Shown one piece after another: positions 61,204 through 64,000 of a stretch of DNA of 64,000 nt. The translations under genes and the position numbers were made by a program. Position 1 is the first letter of the stretch. Each line of letters begins with the position of its first letter. The DNA is from Lacinutrix neustonica (GTDB lineage Bacteria > Bacteroidota > Bacteroidia > Flavobacteriales > Flavobacteriaceae), in contig NZ_CP113088.1 in NCBI RefSeq assembly GCF_026625145.1, forward strand, positions 1,591,501-1,655,500, in the 5' to 3' direction. Below the pieces are notes generated by a model. The model was not told where the DNA came from. It searched no databases and saw only the letters and a program-made list of their open reading frames with translations.

Positions 61204-64000
61204 ATGAATACAAAGTCTTTCGCACTACGTCACATTGGCCCTCAGGAGAGCGACCAAAACAAGATGTTAAAAACACTTGGTGTAGACAGTATGGAACAGC
61301 TTATTTACGAAACAATTCCGAGACGACATTCGTTTAAAAAAAGATTTAAATTTAGACGTCGCCATGAGCGAATTTGAGTATTCGTCACACATAAACGAAC
61401 TATCTAAACTTAATAAAATATACAAAACCTATATTGGTTTAGGTTACCACCCTACCATATTACCTGCAGTTATTCAGCGTAATGTGTTAGAAAACCCAGG
61501 TTGGTACACCGCTTACACCCCGTATCAAGCAGAAATTGCACAAGGCCGTCCGGAAGCGTTACTAAATTTCCGGACCATGATCACCGACTTAACGGGAATG
61601 GAGCTTGCTAATGCCTCTCTTTTAGATGAAAGTACGGCAGCAGCAGAAGCGATGAGCTTGTTATTTGCAGTGCGTGAACGCGAACAAAAGAAAGCTAATG
61701 TAAATAGGTTTTTTGTCGCTGAAACTATTTTGCCACAAACCTTATCATTACTTCAAACACGTGCTACGCCTATTGGAATCGAGTTGGTCATTGGTGATGA
61801 AACGGCGTTTGATTTTTCTTCTGATTTTTTTGGAGCCATTCTGCAATACCCAGGAAAAAACGGACAAGTTAGCGATATCAAAACATTCATAGCTAAAGCC
61901 AAGGCGGCTCAAATAAAAGTCGCTGTCGCTGCCGATATTTTAAGTTTAGTAAAACTGGAAGCTCCTGGGAAATTTGGTGCCGATGTGGTTGTTGGTACAA
62001 CACAGCGTTTTGGAATACCTTTAGGTTATGGCGGACCACATGCCGCATATTTTGCTACAAGGGAAGCGTTTAAACGTGATATTCCTGGACGTATTATTGG
62101 GGTAACCAAAGATATGAATGGCAATCGAGCGCTTCGTATGGCTTTACAAACACGTGAGCAACACATAAAAAGAGATAAAGCGACTTCTAATATTTGTACC
62201 GCACAGGTTTTATTAGCCGTAATGGCTGGTATGTATGCGGTGTATCACGGTCCTAAAGGCTTGTTATTTATCGCTAACGAAGTACACAACACCGCTTCCA
62301 CTCTAGCCAATGCTTTGGTGAAATTGGGTGTTGAGCAAATCAACACCTCGTTTTTCGATACCATTCAATTGAAAACCAATGCTCCGGTTATTAAAGCGTT
62401 CGCTGAAAAAGAAGAAGTCAATTTCAACTATCCTGATGACGAAACGGTAACCATTTCAGTAAATGAAACCACCACGCTCTCTGATGTTAATCAAATTATT
62501 TCCATTTTCGAAGAAGCTTTAGGGAAAGAGACCATCAGTATAGAAAATCTTTCAGAAACCAATAACATTTCTGAAACACTGCAACGTCAAACCGAATTTT
62601 TAACATTAGACGTTTTTAATACCTACCATTCTGAAACAGAATTGATGCGTTACATCAAATCTTTAGAACGTAAAGATTTATCCTTAAACCACTCCATGAT
62701 TTCTTTAGGTTCATGTACCATGAAATTAAATGCTGCCGCAGAAATGCTGCCCTTAAGTTCTCCTAATTGGGGAAACATTCATCCCTTTGTACCTGTAGGA
62801 CAGGCTCAAGGCTATCATAAGGTGTTACATGCTTTAGAAAACCAATTAACAGAAATTACTGGTTTTGCTGGAACTTCCCTACAACCCAATTCGGCGCGCA
62901 AGGAGAATATGCTGGTTTAATGGTTATTCGTGCGTATCATGAATCTCGTGGTGATCATCATAGAAACGTTTGCTTAATTCCATCATCGGCCCACGGTACC
63001 AATCCGGCAAGTGCTGTAATGGCTGGAATGAAAGTGGTTGTTACCAAAGCCAACGATGATGGCAATATTGATGTAGACGATTTAAGAGAAAAAGCAGAAT
63101 TACATAAAGATAATTTAGCCGCTTTAATGGTTACTTATCCATCTACTCACGGTGTTTACGAATCTGCAATTAAAACCATCACGCAATTGATTCATGATAA
63201 TGGTGGGCAAGTATACATGGACGGCGCGAATATGAATGCTCAAGTTGGGTTAACCAATCCTGGAAATATTGGAGCAGATGTTTGCCATTTAAACTTACAC
63301 AAAACCTTTGCTATTCCTCATGGAGGTGGTGGTCCAGGTGTTGGTCCTATTTGCGTGGCAAAACAGTTGGTTCCTTTTTTACCAGGCAACCCTTTAATTA
63401 AAACAGGCGGAGAACAAGCCATTACAGCCATTTCTGCAGCGCCATTTGGTTCTGCTTTAGCCTGCTTGATCTCATACGGCTACATTAGAATGTTAGGTGT
63501 AAAAGGCCTTAAAAAATCTACTGAAGTCGCTATTTTAAATGCCAATTATATTAAACAGCGTTTACAAGGCTCTTTTGAAACCTTGTACTCGGAGAACGTG
63601 GTCGTGCCGCTCATGAAATGATTATCGATTGTAGACCGTTTAAAGAAAACGGCATTGAAGTGGTCGATATAGCAAAACGTTTAATGGATTATGGATTTCA
63701 TTCCCCTACAGTATCCTTTCCTGTAGCTGGTACCATGATGATTGAACCTACAGAAAGTGAAAGCAAGACAGAAATGGATCGTTTTTGTGATGCCATGATT
63801 TCCATTAGAAAAGAAATTGCTCAAGCTTCAAAAGAGGATACAAATAATCCGTTAAAAAATGCACCTCATACCATGGCTATGGTCACTAGCGATGAATGGC
63901 TGTTACCTTATTCTCGTGAAAAAGCAGCATTCCCTTTAGCCTATGTACATGACAATAAATTTTGGCCTACAGTTCGTCGCGTAGACGATGCCTTTGGTGA
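61204..64000 (+). CDS. gcvP: Glycine dehydrogenase (decarboxylating), P protein (partial, three lesions)
   Basis: Large PLP enzyme of the glycine cleavage system; the stop lies just past the window. It begins [20 protein letters not shown]. The N-terminal half has [20 protein letters not shown] and [16 protein letters not shown]; the C-terminal half has [16 protein letters not shown] and the PLP lysine in [24 protein letters not shown] lesions: insertion near 61321 ([11 protein letters not shown]), deletions near 62894 ([12 protein letters not shown]) and 63590 ([12 protein letters not shown]). No glycine riboswitch is evident upstream. The protein is the single-chain form, about 950 residues. 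Confidence 0.94.

Noticed and set aside
1..64000. Widespread pseudogenisation or genome decay
   Set aside because: Breaks hit single-copy essential genes, all share one motif, and each is cured by the same small change. Decay would give random lesions and stops.
1..64000. Programmed ribosomal frameshifting at CCGAGA/TCTCGG
   Set aside because: Frame changes go both ways, occur on both strands relative to coding direction, and lack slippery heptamers or downstream structures. A terminator shows the same change without coding.
1..64000. CRISPR arrays, tRNAs, rRNAs, insertion sequences or prophage
   Set aside because: I found no regularly spaced repeats, tRNA-like cloverleafs, transposase genes or phage genes.

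Overview
The window is a chromosomal segment of a low-GC member of the Bacteroidota, almost certainly family Flavobacteriaceae. The evidence is the str-S10-spc ribosomal gene order, paired SusC/SusD outer-membrane systems, a secreted protein with a type IX secretion (T9SS) C-terminal sorting domain, an Hpt-Adk gene fusion, few Shine-Dalgarno sites, and TTG/TAnnTTTG-like promoters. I cannot name the genus. I see no tRNA, rRNA, CRISPR array, insertion sequence or prophage.

Layout. 1-12046 (minus strand): ribosomal protein operon, running from rpsL, rpsG and fusA through S10 and spc to a partial rplO. 12222-13917: outer-membrane barrel protein. 14039-27458: two tandem SusC/SusD loci, each followed by two small lipoproteins. 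27534-29157: T9SS-secreted arylsulfotransferase-like protein. 29224-40151: housekeeping and repair genes (rlmB, rhomboid, rarA, HAD phosphatase, polysaccharide deacetylase, radC, paiB-like, methyltransferase, mpl, TPR protein). 40457-46503: very large alpha-2-macroglobulin. 46635-53114: SDR, DUF4136 lipoprotein, NYN-LOTUS protein, obgE, hpt-adk fusion, purK and purE. 53473-55512: M3 peptidase. 55650-59407: GbsR/MarR regulator with palindromic operators, then methyltransferase, DoxX-like, DUF2071, a second methyltransferase and a small membrane gene. 59459-60275: ECF sigma factor and zinc-finger anti-sigma. 60240-61082: UbiA-like membrane protein. 61204-64000: gcvP, cut by the window end.

The dominant anomaly is that more than 50 genes or gene segments look frameshifted or prematurely stopped, including essential ones (rplB, rplF, rplN, rplP, rplO, fusA, obgE). 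In nearly every case the break falls where the reading frame demands the pentamer CCGGA (or its complement TCCGG). The sequence shows instead CCGAGA (+1), CCGTGA (+1), CCGTAA (substitution giving a stop), or CCGA/CGGA (-1). Undoing that one lesion restores full-length proteins, and total gene lengths return to multiples of three. I call these 'CCGGA lesions' below. CCGG sites in other contexts (ACCGGT, GCCGGC) look intact. The best explanation is systematic base-calling or consensus error at a modified CCGGA motif, that is, the footprint of an unseen DNA modification system, rather than real mutation. Genes are therefore annotated over their full span, with lesions listed; they should not be read as pseudogenes.
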